64,000 nt of DNA, taken from NCBI RefSeq assembly GCF_000764305.2, contig NW_025931873.1, positions 1-64,000 of the forward strand, in the 5' to 3' direction. Origin of the DNA: Hyalella azteca. Its lineage: Eukaryota > Arthropoda > Malacostraca > Amphipoda > Hyalellidae. A model generated the notes under the pieces. It had not been told where the DNA came from, searched no databases, and was given only the letters and a program-made list of their open reading frames with translations. Positions within the stretch are counted from its first letter, which is position 1. Each line of letters begins with the position of its first letter. Below, piece after piece: positions 39,811 to 52,296 of the stretch. The position numbers were made by a program, and so were the translations under genes.

Positions 39811-40370
39811 CTTGCGTAAAGTCAACCACATGACTGACGTGTACGAAATGCTTCAACGATGTTAGACTTCAATGATATCAACATTTTCTTGTCCCTCACA
39901 TCATATTACATGAAGTTCGTTTACATCGATAAAATAAAGTAATGCTGCCCGAACATGATATTCAATTATTCCTATGTTGCGTAATGTCAACCCCATGACG
40001 TGTACGTAATCAGACCAGAGCTGATTGTTAGGCTTCAACGATATCAACATCTTCTTTTCCTTCAAATCATATTACATGAAATTCGTTTACTTCGATAAAA
40101 CAAAGTAACCAGGAATTTAAGAGCAAAGACAATACCACAAAAAGTCCCCATATCTTTATAAGAGAAAACGTTTCGGAGTCCGAAACGTTTTCTCTTATAA
40201 AGATATCGTGAATTTTTGTTTTATTTTCTTTGCTTTTAAATTCCTGGTTAACCTGCGATTCAAGCAAACAAGTGATTTTAATAATTAAAACAGTGTAATG
40301 CTGCGTAAGCATCATATTCGCTCATTCCTGTCTTGCGTAAAGTCAACCCCATGACGTGTACGTAATCAGC
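39811..40370 (+). repeat. Imperfect tandem repeat interrupted by a foldback
   Basis: The CTTGCGTAAAGTCAACC block occurs at 39811, 39976 (diverged) and 40332, each followed by CATGAC, GACGTGTACG and related text. The third copy is displaced by an insertion at about 40105-40293 flanked by GTAA on both sides, and that insertion contains the palindrome. Confidence 0.75.
40106..40250. repeat. 145-bp foldback with a perfect 57-nt inner hairpin
   Basis: The inner 40150-40206 is 28 bp + G + 28 bp with perfect pairing (ATATCTTTATAAGAGAAAAC on the left). The outer arms TAACCAGGAATTT.AGAGCAAAG and CTTTGCTTTTAAATTCCTGG lie symmetrically about the same centre (40178). The segment between inner and outer arms is unpaired but of equal length. 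Confidence 0.9.
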
Positions 40371-40412
40371 CCAGAGCGCGCCGCGCCAAATCAGTTTGCG
40401 GCAGCAGCAGCG

Positions 40413-40428
40413 CGTGGGAACTCAGCTG
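40413..40428. promoter_or_regulatory. Candidate Su(H) plus E-box pair in a GC-rich patch
   Basis: CGTGGGAA (40413-40420, followed by C, a strong Su(H) match) is 2 bp from CAGCTG (40423-40428; minus-strand context GGCAGCTGAG). The surrounding 40370-40540 is unusually GC-rich for the window. It is motif evidence only; the same patch has open frames on the plus strand with no recognisable domain. Confidence 0.35.
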
Positions 40429-40539
40429 CCGTGCGTGGCAGCGGATGTGGCGGCCGACGCTCCACGAGCGAGCCGCCTCAGGGCCGGACGTGGTCACTGC
40501 CGTCCTACGAGCTGCTGCTCATCAATGCCGAAAAAACAA

Positions 40540-41083
40540 TATACGGCGAAGAAATAAACAAATTAGAGGAATAATGGTTCTTTTTCTAGTTAGGTTGCAT
40601 ACTTTCATGATTTTTGTTAGCGTTTATCATAGGGGCTCTTTTATAATGCTGGCTGCATTAATCAACCATGAACAGTTATAATTTTTCCATGCAAGAAGGC
40701 TTTGCTCCCGGACTGCGAGTTCTTTATTAGTTATGTTTCTTGTTTTAGGTAAAGTAAATATTTGTCGCATTAATTTTCAAACTTTACTGCCCATCCAATC
40801 GCACCAGTATTAATTTGTTCTAAATCTGAAAAATTTAATTCACCATCAATCAATTAAGAATAATTCCCTTGTACTTTTTGCAACTTTGTGTCGAAAATTT
40901 ACTTTATTTTACTTAAACAACAAAGAAACTACGTATTGTAATCTTCGCCTTCTCTTCTTGTCACGCAGAATCCCCGCAATTATTCGTCCCATCACAGCAG
41001 TACAGCCTTTCCCCTTATCGCCGACGCGCACCCTATACGCGCAACGCGTCCGGCGTCTCTCGTTGACCGCGTTGACCTCCCAA
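40540..41083. other. Non-coding spacer leading into a CpG-rich block
   Basis: Nothing supportable before about 40970; after that GC and CpG rise sharply. Confidence 0.45.
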
Positions 41084-41150
41084 CGCGTGGCGGGAGACCG
41101 GCAGCCACGCGCGTCGAGCACGTCGTCGAAGGCCACGCGCGATGCACGCG
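41084..41150. promoter_or_regulatory. Second CACGCG cluster
   Basis: CGCGTG (41084-41089) and CACGCG at 41106, 41134 and 41145: four class C bHLH motifs in 67 bp in a CpG-rich block (about 41020-41160). Hairy/E(spl)-type repressors use CACGCG. CpG richness alone could account for part of this. Confidence 0.4.
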
Positions 41151-41230
41151 TCGGCCGCTCCACTCAACTAAATACATCGACAAAAACTGGCGTCCGGAAA
41201 ACCCGGACGAAAAGGAGTTCGCTACAATAG

Positions 41231-41690
41231 TTTGCCTTCCACTGCTTACGGGGCATTTCAGAGACTCGCATGATGAGAATACACAAGAAATAATTTATTT
41301 ATTTCATTTCCATGTGGTCATAGGCAAGTAGGCAGGGAAGAACTCTTTTTTTATTTGATTGTGAGTTAATTTTCGGCGATTATAGATTTAGAATAATTAG
41401 TATGGTTCAATATTACCGCAACGATTTGTATCATGGTGAGCAATTCCATTAATCGACCATGATAATCTATGAGTAAGTCGAAACCCACAAATGGCTAAGT
41501 CAAGTTTAATTATTTCGTAAAAATGATAATGAAGTTCGCTTGTGATTTGACCCAGTATGTACTTGCAAATAAATTAGCTTGCTCTTTCCAGGACGTAAAA
41601 GGTCTTTAACACAGAGTAATTCGCAGACTATTCAAATATTCAACACCACTTTCATACGTTAGTCCCGGAGGCTCATTCATGATGTTGACG
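41231..41690. other. Non-coding spacer
   Basis: I see nothing supportable here. Confidence 0.5.
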
Positions 41691-43465
41691 TTCACTCTAC
41701 CTTCACTTGAATGTGTGAATGAGAAGGTCAGAGCGATGAGTGTGAATGAGAAGGTCAGAGCGATGAGTGTCAATGAGAAGAATGAGCTGAAATATTTAAT
41801 GGAAACGTGCCCGGTGATGCGACTCACCTCTAACTCTTTTTCAAACATCGATCGCACGCCATATAAGGTTTTGACCATCAAGCGAGAAAATGTCAACGTG
41901 GGCATAGGTTTCTGTGAAATAAATTGCTTCTTTTACTTCAACCTAGTATCAAAAATCGCTGTAAAAGGAGTTTAGCCTGATATAAGTTTTTCATAATAAG
42001 CTTCATGTTGAATTGCACTTTTGAAAAAATCAGGAAGTATTTTGCAATTTCAAAGGATTTGGCTCGTGTTTTGGTACATGTGCTCGTGTTGCACAAACGA
42101 AAGTTTGTCATTTTAAAAGCCCGTACAATGCGCGGCCTTTTTTTGTTTACTTTATATCATTGCTTGATGGTGAATTTTGACTGATTCTGAAGATACAATG
42201 AAAAATGTGCTACAAAAATTCCCTCTTTGATCAACAAGGACGAAATAAGCGTGAGTTACTCGCTAAAAATTACGTATGATTGTTACTGCTTCAAAATATT
42301 AAGGAAATTTTATTTAATGAAACATCTTAGATGTACAGAGACTAATTTCAATCAATTATTTCAATATTTTATGGTATATTTTGTATGCGTCGATTTTTAT
42401 ACGAGGTATTTAAAAATTCAAAAACTCGTCATTCATTATCTTCCAGTCACCGAAAAAAATACCATTATAAAGCTACACATTCAGCGCGAGAACCTAGCTG
42501 AGGTTTAAACTTCTTCCCACTTAAAATTTTGAGCCGAGACCGGCGCCGGGTTTAGCCGGGCTGGTCGCGCTTTAGCAGGATGGAGCCGTGAAACTATAAG
42601 TTCACTCTACCTTCACTTGAATGTGTGAATGAGAAGGTCATAGCGATGAGTGTGAATGAGAAGGTCAGAGCGATGAGTGTCAATGAGAAGAATGAGCTGA
42701 AATATTTAATGGAAACGTTTCCGGCGATGCGACGCGGCTTTCACTCTTCTTCAAACGTCGATCTCATGCCACATAAGGTTTCGAGTATCGACCAGCAAGC
42801 GAGAAAATGTCAACGTGGACACCGGATTCTGTGAACTGATAATTGTTTTTTTTTTCACTTGAACCTATTTTCATAAATCACTAAAAAAAGAATTGAGCCT
42901 GATATCAGTTTTTCAGAATAAGCTTGATGCTGAATTGTACTTTTGAGGAAATTCAGGAAATGATTTTGTAATTTCAAATGATTTGGCTCGTGTTCTGTTA
43001 CATGTGCTTGCGTTGCACGAACGAAATTTCGTCATTTAAAAGCACGTACAAAACGAGGCCACACACGTGTACCTAAATCATGGCTTCATGTTCGATTTCA
43101 ATTCTAAAGATGAAATAAAAAATGTGCTACAAAAATTTCTTAATAGAAAACAAGGACTAAATAAACGTGATTTACTCAATAAAAAAGATTGGGCATGAAT
43201 GTTGCAGCTTCAAAAATTTTTATTTTATTTCATAAATTTTATGAAATTTATTTTATTTCATAATTTGATTTCATTAAAAATACATTTTAGATGTACAGAG
43301 ACTAATTTAAATCAACTATTTCACTCGTGTATTTCGTGTGTCGATTTTTATACGAAGTGTTAGAAAATTTAAAAACTAGTCATTTATTAGCTTCCAATCA
43401 CCGAAAAAATTACCATTAAAATACTGAAAATTCGGGGCAAGAACCTGCATGAGGTTTAAACTTCC
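41691..43465 (+). repeat. 0.9-kb tandem duplication with nested 27-bp repeats
   Basis: Copy A starts at 41691 and copy B at 42601 with the same TTCACTCTACCTTCACTTGA. Both contain two and a half copies of GTGTGAATGAGAAGGTCAGA and run to GAGGTTTAAACTTC (ending about 42510 and 43460). The first 100 bp gives open frames in both copies (periodic VNEKVRAMS), but the frames end differently and match nothing I know. Confidence 0.85.
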
Positions 43466-46400
43466 AGCGATTTGCATGTTAACATATAATAATTACATGT
43501 TCTTCATATTGTTATTTCGTGGAGCAAAATTCAGATACTACTGTATACTTTAATTGTAGTTAATTGTTCGACGTAACTTGGAGCACAAACATGATTTCAA
43601 CTTACAGTTGATATGAAGCTTAATCTGTAATTCCATGCTAGCCATGCAAAATTACCGATTAATTTGGACTTTAGCTAACAAGCTAGCATTCACTCTGTAT
43701 CTAAATCATTCAATTGCATTGTTTTAAGAAACAATGACACTCATGAGAGAAACAAAAGCGTAAAGGTAACAGTCCGAGCCCAATATAAATTATACGTGTC
43801 ATTTTAGACTTATTCTCTAACGCGGCTCCCGAGCGCCTCTCCGCGCAGTCACAGGCAGGTGCGCTCCCACGGTCTCCTGTGGTCCGTATCTATGATACCG
43901 CAGCCGAACACAAAAGTGCCTATCGTAAAGATGCGATAACGGTACAGTGGGCGAAAATATTTTGGTAAATATTTAGCGTTTTTTGGTAATTTTGTTTGTA
44001 TAATTTTGGAAAATTTTTACGGCTTTCAGGTTAATGACATTGAAGGCTCCTGGAAATGGGTAAACTGCGTCAACAGTTCACGAGAGACTGCCTGATGTAC
44101 TCATGATGCTACAGATATGATTTTTTTTTTGTTCGTGGTAATCTATGAATTGTCTGAACAACTAGTAAGAAAGATATATTTTCTGATATAATAATAAAAT
44201 GTATTATGATGCGTAATACAGAAATGACTGATAATATTTTTGATAATGTGTTTTAGTATGACATTAATTATCTAAAAAAATTCAAAACTACTCAGAGGCA
44301 ACGATTGCAAGTAAAAATCAAAAGCAATTCCAATGATAATAGTATTTTTGCATTATCGAATCATTTGATGAGGTTCCGCAAAATATAGCTTAATTTCTGT
44401 CAGAAATGTCTTCCATTAAGTCACTCATATTTATATTTTAGCGCTTTTGCTTTATGAGGTAAATCTTTAGAAAATATCCCAGTCATAAAATAAGACAATA
44501 TATCAGCTGTCTAAAACAAATTTAATTTTATCTGATTACAGATTTTTTTAAACTTCTAACGTTTAATTTTTATTTCTCTATTTCGCTTGAATAATGACTC
44601 CTGAATTTCAAGTCATTAAATACTGAATCTAATATAGGAGCCGGGTCAATGGACACACCGTAAATGCATTTTTGAGAACAGCTGAGTTAGGCGGAAAGAA
44701 TTTCCTGACATCCAACGAATGCTCAAACTGAAAAACAATGTGCAATTTAAAAAGTTCTGTTAACTCCACAAACAATTAATTTAAAAATGTCGCAAAAGGA
44801 ACTTAATCATCAGAATTTTTTTCAGCAAATCTCCCTCATTTCATTGAGTGATCCCGAATTGTTCAGTCATCCCTGACATGACATTCACGGTTTTTACGTT
44901 TTTATAAACCCAGCGCCGAGCTTCCCACTAATAAATAAGTGCGAGATCACCAAGCACTAATCAAATAATTAGCGACGGGATATCAACCTTGATTCAACCA
45001 TGATTTTCATGAGGGTTTAGAGACTAGATAGTACAGAGTGTCATTCATACTGCAATATGTCAAGCTTTGTACGTTGGGGAGCGTCACAGATATGATCATC
45101 GAGGTCATCTCCGCTTCGTTGCGTTAGAGGGTGTGAGAAAAAAGTGTATTTCCTGCACAGGCTTGTGCCGTTCATGTGGATTATCATTGCCAGCACCTGG
45201 TGAATGATGCACGCAGCCATGAATGAAGGAAGATATTTGGTGCGTGATGTTTTATTCCCACAGTTGTACACTTTTTTTCTATTAAACTACGCACGATGTG
45301 AATGGAGAGGAGGGGGTGGTATGTACAATTATGAATCAATGAGCTTGTTGGAATTGAGGCGTATTGTTGTCTATTGCGCAGTTGTGAAAGAAGCATATGC
45401 AAACAACGGGGCATATAGGCTGCTCTGAGCTCTGATAGAATAGTAAATACTTTACAAAATGGACGAATCTTACAAAAAAGGGGAAATTTCAAATGGCATG
45501 ATATGATCATGAGCGGTTTGCCCTAAACCCTGTTAATTTATATCTCTAAGTATGCGTGAGTTCCTGAATTGTTGATCTTCCTTGCAGTGGGTGATTGGGA
45601 GAATATGTTACCGCTTAACCAAGTTATTTAAATCTCCTTCTTCATAAAACTATAATAAGGACATCAAGTTACGTGACAGAATTGATAGTTATGAATGAGT
45701 AAGTTGTTTTTTTAACAATCTTTACAGTGATGTATGCGGAAGCAATTAAAGTGAACCTTTTCATGTTATACTTCATCGTTAGAGTATATTGTGACTAAGA
45801 TTTGTGTCACAAGTATAGTTTGTGACTAAGAAGTGGAGCTAAATATTAAAAAAAAAATATTTAGCTCCAAAATTCGCTCACATTGTGCCGATTAATCAAT
45901 TATTTTGTTCGTTGCTGAAAATCGTTTAAGGAATTTGTTCAAGAATTTTTCAGTGATTTGTCCACATTTTTCTTGATGTTTTAAAGGAATAAATTCTGCA
46001 ATTTTTTTTCAATAATTATTTATTTTTAAAATTATTTTCTTCATAGTGCGGGATGATTTAGTTCTATGATCGCTAATCCAGGATTTTTTTTTAGAGTACT
46101 ACATTCCGAATGATTAATTCAATACATTGAAGATGCGATTCACTCTGTTAGTAGTTTGCTCATATATGGATCTCTATACACTCAAATCCGTCTCCTAAAT
46201 AGGAACTTGAACTGTGAATTGTTTGCATAAATTTTTTACATGTTTTCGTAATATCCTTAACTTAATAATTTGTGCAAGTTTAATCCTGCTGTAATAAACT
46301 GATCTCACTCAGTTGGATTACCAATCTTTGTTCCTCTTGCACCTAAAATTCGGAAATAGAATAATGGCAAACGAATTTTCAACAGTTCCAATACTTTTAA

Positions 46401-47140
46401 ACAGAACATTTTTCTAGTGCCTTTTGAAAAATTTTGCGCCATACGTTTTTTCTATGGGAATCAATATTATGATGTACGAAAACAAGTATTTTAATGTAGG
46501 CTTAACGTTATTCATGTTGTTGTGTATTGTTTATTAACTTATGTTAATAAAAAATACTAACTATTGTGTTATTATATTTTGTGTTTATTAACTATTGTGT
46601 TATTTATTTTGATACAAAAGTTATTTCCATGTAAGAATTTTTTTGTTTTCAATATGATCTAAAGGCATCCTGTTTTTATAGACTTACTGTACTCTTTGTG
46701 ACTAATTAAAATCATATATGAATTACAATTAATAATATCAAGCAGATAATCAATTATCTTACTGCATGCTCCAAATTTAAACCATTTTTTTGTGTTGAAT
46801 CGTAATTTATGATTCAAGTGAATCGAGAAAGGATACAATTTGGGATCTATTTTTATCGAAAATACGATTATTTTACACAGTTAAGAACTTCAAAACATTT
46901 TCCAATTGTAGTACATTTGAGATTATACATATATGATTAGAGTATTATTGCTGGAATAAATTAGTTTTTTCTTGAAAGATACCTCACTATAATAACTAGA
47001 TGCCGCTGGGGCATCGGAGCATAGCCGCCTAGAAGCCAGGTAGAATTTTTTGGCGGTCCACGTGCGCATTTCCATATTTTTTGCCCAACAGATTAGCTGG
47101 GAAGCTAACGTAGGGGCGAGCGATGCTTGGGTCTCCGGGG
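43466..47140. other. AT-rich non-coding stretch
   Basis: No gene. It contains a small hairpin TGGAGCTAAATATT/AATATTTAGCTCCA (45834-45869) and isolated Su(H)-type matches at 45132 and 45255. A GC-richer patch lies at 47000-47140. Confidence 0.5.
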
Positions 47141-47397
47141 GACAGGGTCTTGCTGGGTTATATTTGGTTATAAATAAATACGTAGTCATTCTAGAGACTA
47201 TGAATTTTTAAATGATGAATTAAAAATAACACATTTGTATCAGCATTTGGAAGCCAATGTACATACGAAAGACAGGCTCTTGCTGGCTTATATTTGGTTA
47301 TAAATAAATACTTAGTCATTCTTGACTATGATTAATTAAATGATGAATTAAAAATAATACATTTGTATCAGCATTTGGAAGCCAATGTACATACGAA
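47141..47397 (+). repeat. 130-bp tandem duplication
   Basis: GACAGG.TCTTGCTGG starts at 47141 and 47271; the copies are nearly identical to CCAATGTACATACGAA. Confidence 0.9.
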
Positions 47398-48325
47398 TGA
47401 ACTTTTTTACGCGTGATCAGTGCGGACGATATTTTGACGACAGCAATGATTTATTTCTCTGTGATTTTGGTGATGATGCTTGTCTTTTTTTCGATTTGAG
47501 AGCTTTATACTTGGACAAGATGAACTGTAAGATGCAACTAGCTACTAGATAAACCAAGTTACTAGGTCAACCTAGCTACTAGGTCCACCAACGAATAAAA
47601 CGATTGTGATTGATTAGTTTTATCAACCAAATGAATACGAACTGCAATTTCATAACTATGAAGAGGTAGAGCAAAAAAAAAAACAACAGGAACTATAAAA
47701 AACACATGCACATCTGAACGAGTGAAGTTGTACAATATTCGCTGCTAATTAACTCATTTGATTTTATATTAAATTTGTTCAGGCTAGATCCAGCATAAAT
47801 ACGTTGGTTCTGGGGTGGATGATCTGTATGATAGATTTTTTTGCTGTTGGTTTCGTACTGTACAATAACCAACTGGAAGATATTAAATTGACGCATGCAG
47901 GGTGATCCTTCACGCAGTAAACTTCAACGTCACCAAGTACTGTTGGGCTACAGATAATGAGATGTCGGGGACCACGGCCACCATGTTCATTGGGCGCTTT
48001 GTTTTCGTCAGCAGTGAGTGAAAAATTGACCGATTAGATTTTTGTATTTTCACGGACGCGGAATATAAATTTGGAACATTTGATAGTTTCCCAAGTAAAA
48101 TATTTCGGTGTTTATCGAGAATTAACGAGAAAAAATTTGCCCTTAAGCAAGTTTCAAAATTAAAACCTAAATACATTATTATGATATCGTGTTCCCTTCG
48201 TCAAAATTGCATTAATTCCTAATTTCACAATCGCATTCCAAATCATCTTCAGTTCGGGGTAAAATGGATGATCGAGCGAGGAGCTGCAATGGCTGTTGTG
48301 TAATTGGTAGGGACTACGTATACTT
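47398..48325. other. Non-coding spacer
   Basis: I see nothing supportable here beyond a short CTAGCTACTAGGT repeat near 47537-47580. Confidence 0.5.
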
Positions 48326-48501
48326 GACCGATAAATATACATACAGAGGAAAAGGTGGAAGAGACAGAGGCAGGTTAGGCTGAGGGAGAAGATGTGTAGG
48401 GGGCATTGGTGAACTCGACCGATAAATATACATACAGTGGAAAAGGTGGAGGAGACAGAGGCAGGTTAGGCTGAGGGAGAAGAGGTGTAGGGGGCATTGA
48501 A
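48326..48501 (+). repeat. 91-bp tandem duplication
   Basis: GACCGATAAATATACATACA starts at 48326 and 48417 and both copies continue through GGCAGGTTAGGCTGAGGGAG to GGGGGCATTG with few changes. Confidence 0.95.
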
Positions 48502-51500
48502 GATCAGGCGTCTTCTATCGCAGCGAAGAAGCGTAGGCGAGTCTCATGGGAATGCAGCTGCCGGCTTGAGGAGTCCAAGTTGCCATCAACCGCTATACCC
48601 TTTGAGATTAATTTATCACCTGAATTAGATACAATTTAATGTATCAGAAGTTCGTACGGCAATTTATAAACTTACGGTTCAATACTGTTACGACATTGAG
48701 TGGTTGTATACATCATAGGTGTACTAGAATTAGATTTAAACCTGAAAAATAACAATGGCCGAGTGTTGCCATCAGGACAACCTTGCGGGTCGCCACTAAT
48801 CCACGTGCTCAAGTCTGAGGTTACATTAAGCCTTTTTAGTGGCCAGCCCTTATTGTGATTTCCTCCCGACTTTTTTTTCATGAGTGCGTGAAGTGAGAAA
48901 GCTTTGGGGGCTACGACAGACTCCGGAGAGATCTTAGTATACTTGAATTTAATCCTCTGATACTGAAAGCCAAATCCTTTCAAGAATTCATTCACTTGTC
49001 ACAAGTAAAGACGGTAAATTACAGCATCAGAACTCGTCTCAAAACTGAGCTCGTCATGAATAGTGTCATTACAACATCGTCGATTGGGTAGCGATCGACT
49101 TATGATCCAATGTCCCGGGTAATCGAATGAAAAAGCAATGGACTAGCAAACGATGCAGTTAAAAAATCCCTTCCAAACTGCTTCAAGTTCACTGAAAGGG
49201 GATCACCCGAAGACTCCGCCTTATTGAAACTTACTTTGTACAAAATCACTTTTAAAATGAGCATATATTTTATACTTTTTAATATTGTCGTTTCTAGCAC
49301 GTGATTAACCATGCATACTCGTTTATTCGTATATGCGTGCGACATGGAATGATGAAATTGAAATTTTAATCTTGTTACAAATTCACGATGAATGATTATT
49401 CGCTTCCTTAAATAAGGACTAATGCAGTTACTTGCAAACAGTTTCCGTTGCTGTGCCAGCACATTACATTTTAAAAATATATGTACATGTCATAATTTTT
49501 CAAGCACCAACAAAGGGCCGCTTCGTGAGATGAATCATTACAGACCGTACAACCATTGATATATAGCCAAATTTCAACAAGATGAATTATTACAGAGGTG
49601 CTCTCAGTCCGGTCCAATGTGCTAATATTCGAATATTATTCAATGCAAGCTCTATTCATCACTGGAATAACAAAGACCTATCAACGAGTTCACTGTCATA
49701 AGTCACACAATCGAGCAACGTAACTTCATCCAACATCGCGGGCTCCGATCACTGAACATGATAATTTGGTAGCTATGATTCATCATGAGGGATTAAATCT
49801 GAAGTCATTCTTTATAAAGTTAATCCAGACCGTATATTCTATGCCGAACGTAGAACGGAAACGGCGTTTCGCCATCCAGATAAATTGCATGAGCTTTGTT
49901 CAAACGCGTCAGGTAGCAATGTGTGGGCTCCACCTATATTGCACTCAATATTAAGTCCCTTCTAATTCCGCCTAATAAAGTCATGCTGATGCATCAGTTT
50001 TGAACTATACTTTAGTGAGGAAGTAAATTAAACCGGCTTACACTTATTAAACCCGTTCGTTGTACCCTTTTATTCGTGTAATCTATCGTCGCATAGTTTT
50101 TGTGGCAAAAAATTAACAGTATTTCCAGATTACATTTATATAATATTTATGAGATTAAATGATATATATGTTTTATGAGATTAAAAATTAAGGAAATAAT
50201 ATTTTCTAACAATATCATGGGACAAAAGTTATGCTCAAATTTCAAGAGGAATCGTTTTCACGAAAAAGCAGAAGAACAAAAATTGTGTTGTGGTCGTTAT
50301 AGAAGTAAAAACCTTCACGATCAGAAATTGTGAGTTTCGCATTTGAATTCGGCAAAATAGAATATTTATTGGATGTTATCGGTAGCATGCAAGAAAAACT
50401 AGCTCGAGAACGTTAATGTTATCTTAACGTTTTTTTTACTGAAGATTGGTCTCCGCTCCATAAGCTTCAAAGCAAATGCCTGGAGCATTGAACCACCAAT
50501 CTACTGCCTCTCAAAAAACTGAATCTCATTTACAATAAAAAAGTAATTTCTTTGCAATCGTGGAAACATGTTGGTCTAGGAAAGAGAGCCGCAAGGGAGA
50601 CCCGAGCTGAGCACGTACGGCGGTTTGTGGTTTTGGAACAACGAATAAAAAGTCGGTTAGAGTTTCTTGTCATTGCAATGGTATATAATTATTGCTGAAA
50701 ATAAATTTAGACGACCCACTTTCAAGGTCAATAGTCACTTATACCAATATTCTCAGTTCTATGTACATTTATCTACACATCAACAGCTTGAGAACTGTCT
50801 ATCTAGATTTTTAGAATAAGTACAAACGACTTCAATGCAAGTTTATCGCGGAATTTATGACTACAGACTTCATGGAAATGCACAAAATTCTTTGAAAAAC
50901 AATTATCATGGTGTATAAATAATTTGTTCTATTTTCTGTGAAATAATGCAGCATAATTTTATACATTTTATGCTAACACACACTCGATGTAACAGTGACT
51001 TGAAGATATAAGCAGCTAGAATTCATTAAACAACATTACTATTTTTTCAACATTTATGTCAAAAAATCGTAATAAAGCAGGTTTTAGGAGGATTTTTATG
51101 TTCGAGCTGCAGGCGGGCGTTTTATTTGGAGCTAATGTTTCCGTTTTTTTTGCCATTAGATTTTTTCTGAGACAATTTGATGACGAAATCGAGGCAGACT
51201 TGAAGAATGATTGCGCAATTAATCTGTCTGATTGATGATCCCCACCCGCAAGGAGTGGTTACGAATATAAAAAAAACTTCACACTGAATTGCAAGACACT
51301 TTTAAACTTAAATTCAATCCACAGTCATATTTTTAATCCTAATTGGCACGCGCATATATATAGTACTTGTGGTTTGCCCAGCTATTAGAAATAACAAAAA
51401 GTCAAATAAATGTTGCTGCATATGTAATTTAAATATCAAAGCATCTATCATAACAAATAATGATCATGGAGCAGTTTATGTGGCCATTTGTCTGAAACTT

Positions 51501-51770
51501 TGATATAATCTGATAATTTGAATAAACTAAGCATATGGCTAACCATGACTTATATATAAGTTCTTTAACCATATTTTTCTTACATTTCATCAATCGAAAG
51601 TCTCCATGAAATGATTAACTAAATTAAGGTGTCCTTAATGATACAACGCAAAATCGAATCTTTACCACATTTTTTTGCATCAAACAAGAATAAATTTCAA
51701 TCTATATTGCGCAATCCTAATTCTCCATGCTCCTATTTATTTATGCACAGAGGCTCCATAATCTTGAGGT
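48502..51770. other. Non-coding stretch
   Basis: Two minus-strand frames of 107 and 120 codons (48672-48995, 49100-49462) show no domain I recognise. No ordered repeats. Confidence 0.45.
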
Positions 51771-51870
51771 AATTGGACTCTGATGCGCATTGCAGACCGG
51801 ATGCCCGGCTTGCCGTCCACTACCATTTAACGGTCAGAATTATTGAGGCAAATGAAGGAATCCAGTATAG

Positions 51871-51918
51871 CGTGGGAACGTCTTGCTCGAGATCGCGTAT
51901 AGGCCGGGACGACAGCTG
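51871..51918. promoter_or_regulatory. Candidate Su(H) plus E-box patch
   Basis: CGTGGGAA (51871-51878, followed by C) and CAGCTG (51913-51918) lie 35 bp apart in a GC-rich island at about 51770-52030. Motif evidence only. Confidence 0.35.
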
Positions 51919-52070
51919 GACAGCGGCCAGGGACGTGGCGCGCGGACATGCGAGCTGAAGCAGCCATGGCTTGACCGCTGCGAGCGACGATCTAGCGTGG
52001 CGGCCACCGTCGAGTTCCACCACGCTGATGAGGAGAAAAAATGTATACTGAGTGTAAAATATATATTATT

Positions 52071-52296
52071 GACGTGATTCAAGTATATTGAATTGAAATG
52101 AGTGGAGTTTCGGGCAGAGTTAAGCCAGTCGTAATTTTTGTTCAGAAGGAGAATAGCTTACTTAGAGAAACATATTTATTGCTTGATGTGATTCAAATAT
52201 AATGAATTAAAATGAGTGGATTTTCGGGCAGAGTTAAGTCAGCCGTAAAGTTTTAATAAGAATGAGATCAGCGCACTTAGAGAATCATTTTTATTG
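52071..52296 (+). repeat. 114-bp tandem duplication
   Basis: GACGTGATTCAAGTATA (52071) is repeated as GATGTGATTCAAATATA (52185); both carry TTTCGGGCAGAGTTAAG. Moderately diverged. Confidence 0.85.

Noticed and set aside
48672..49462. Two minus-strand frames of 107 and 120 codons
   Set aside because: I recognise no motif, and no promoter, splice sites or poly(A) signals connect them.
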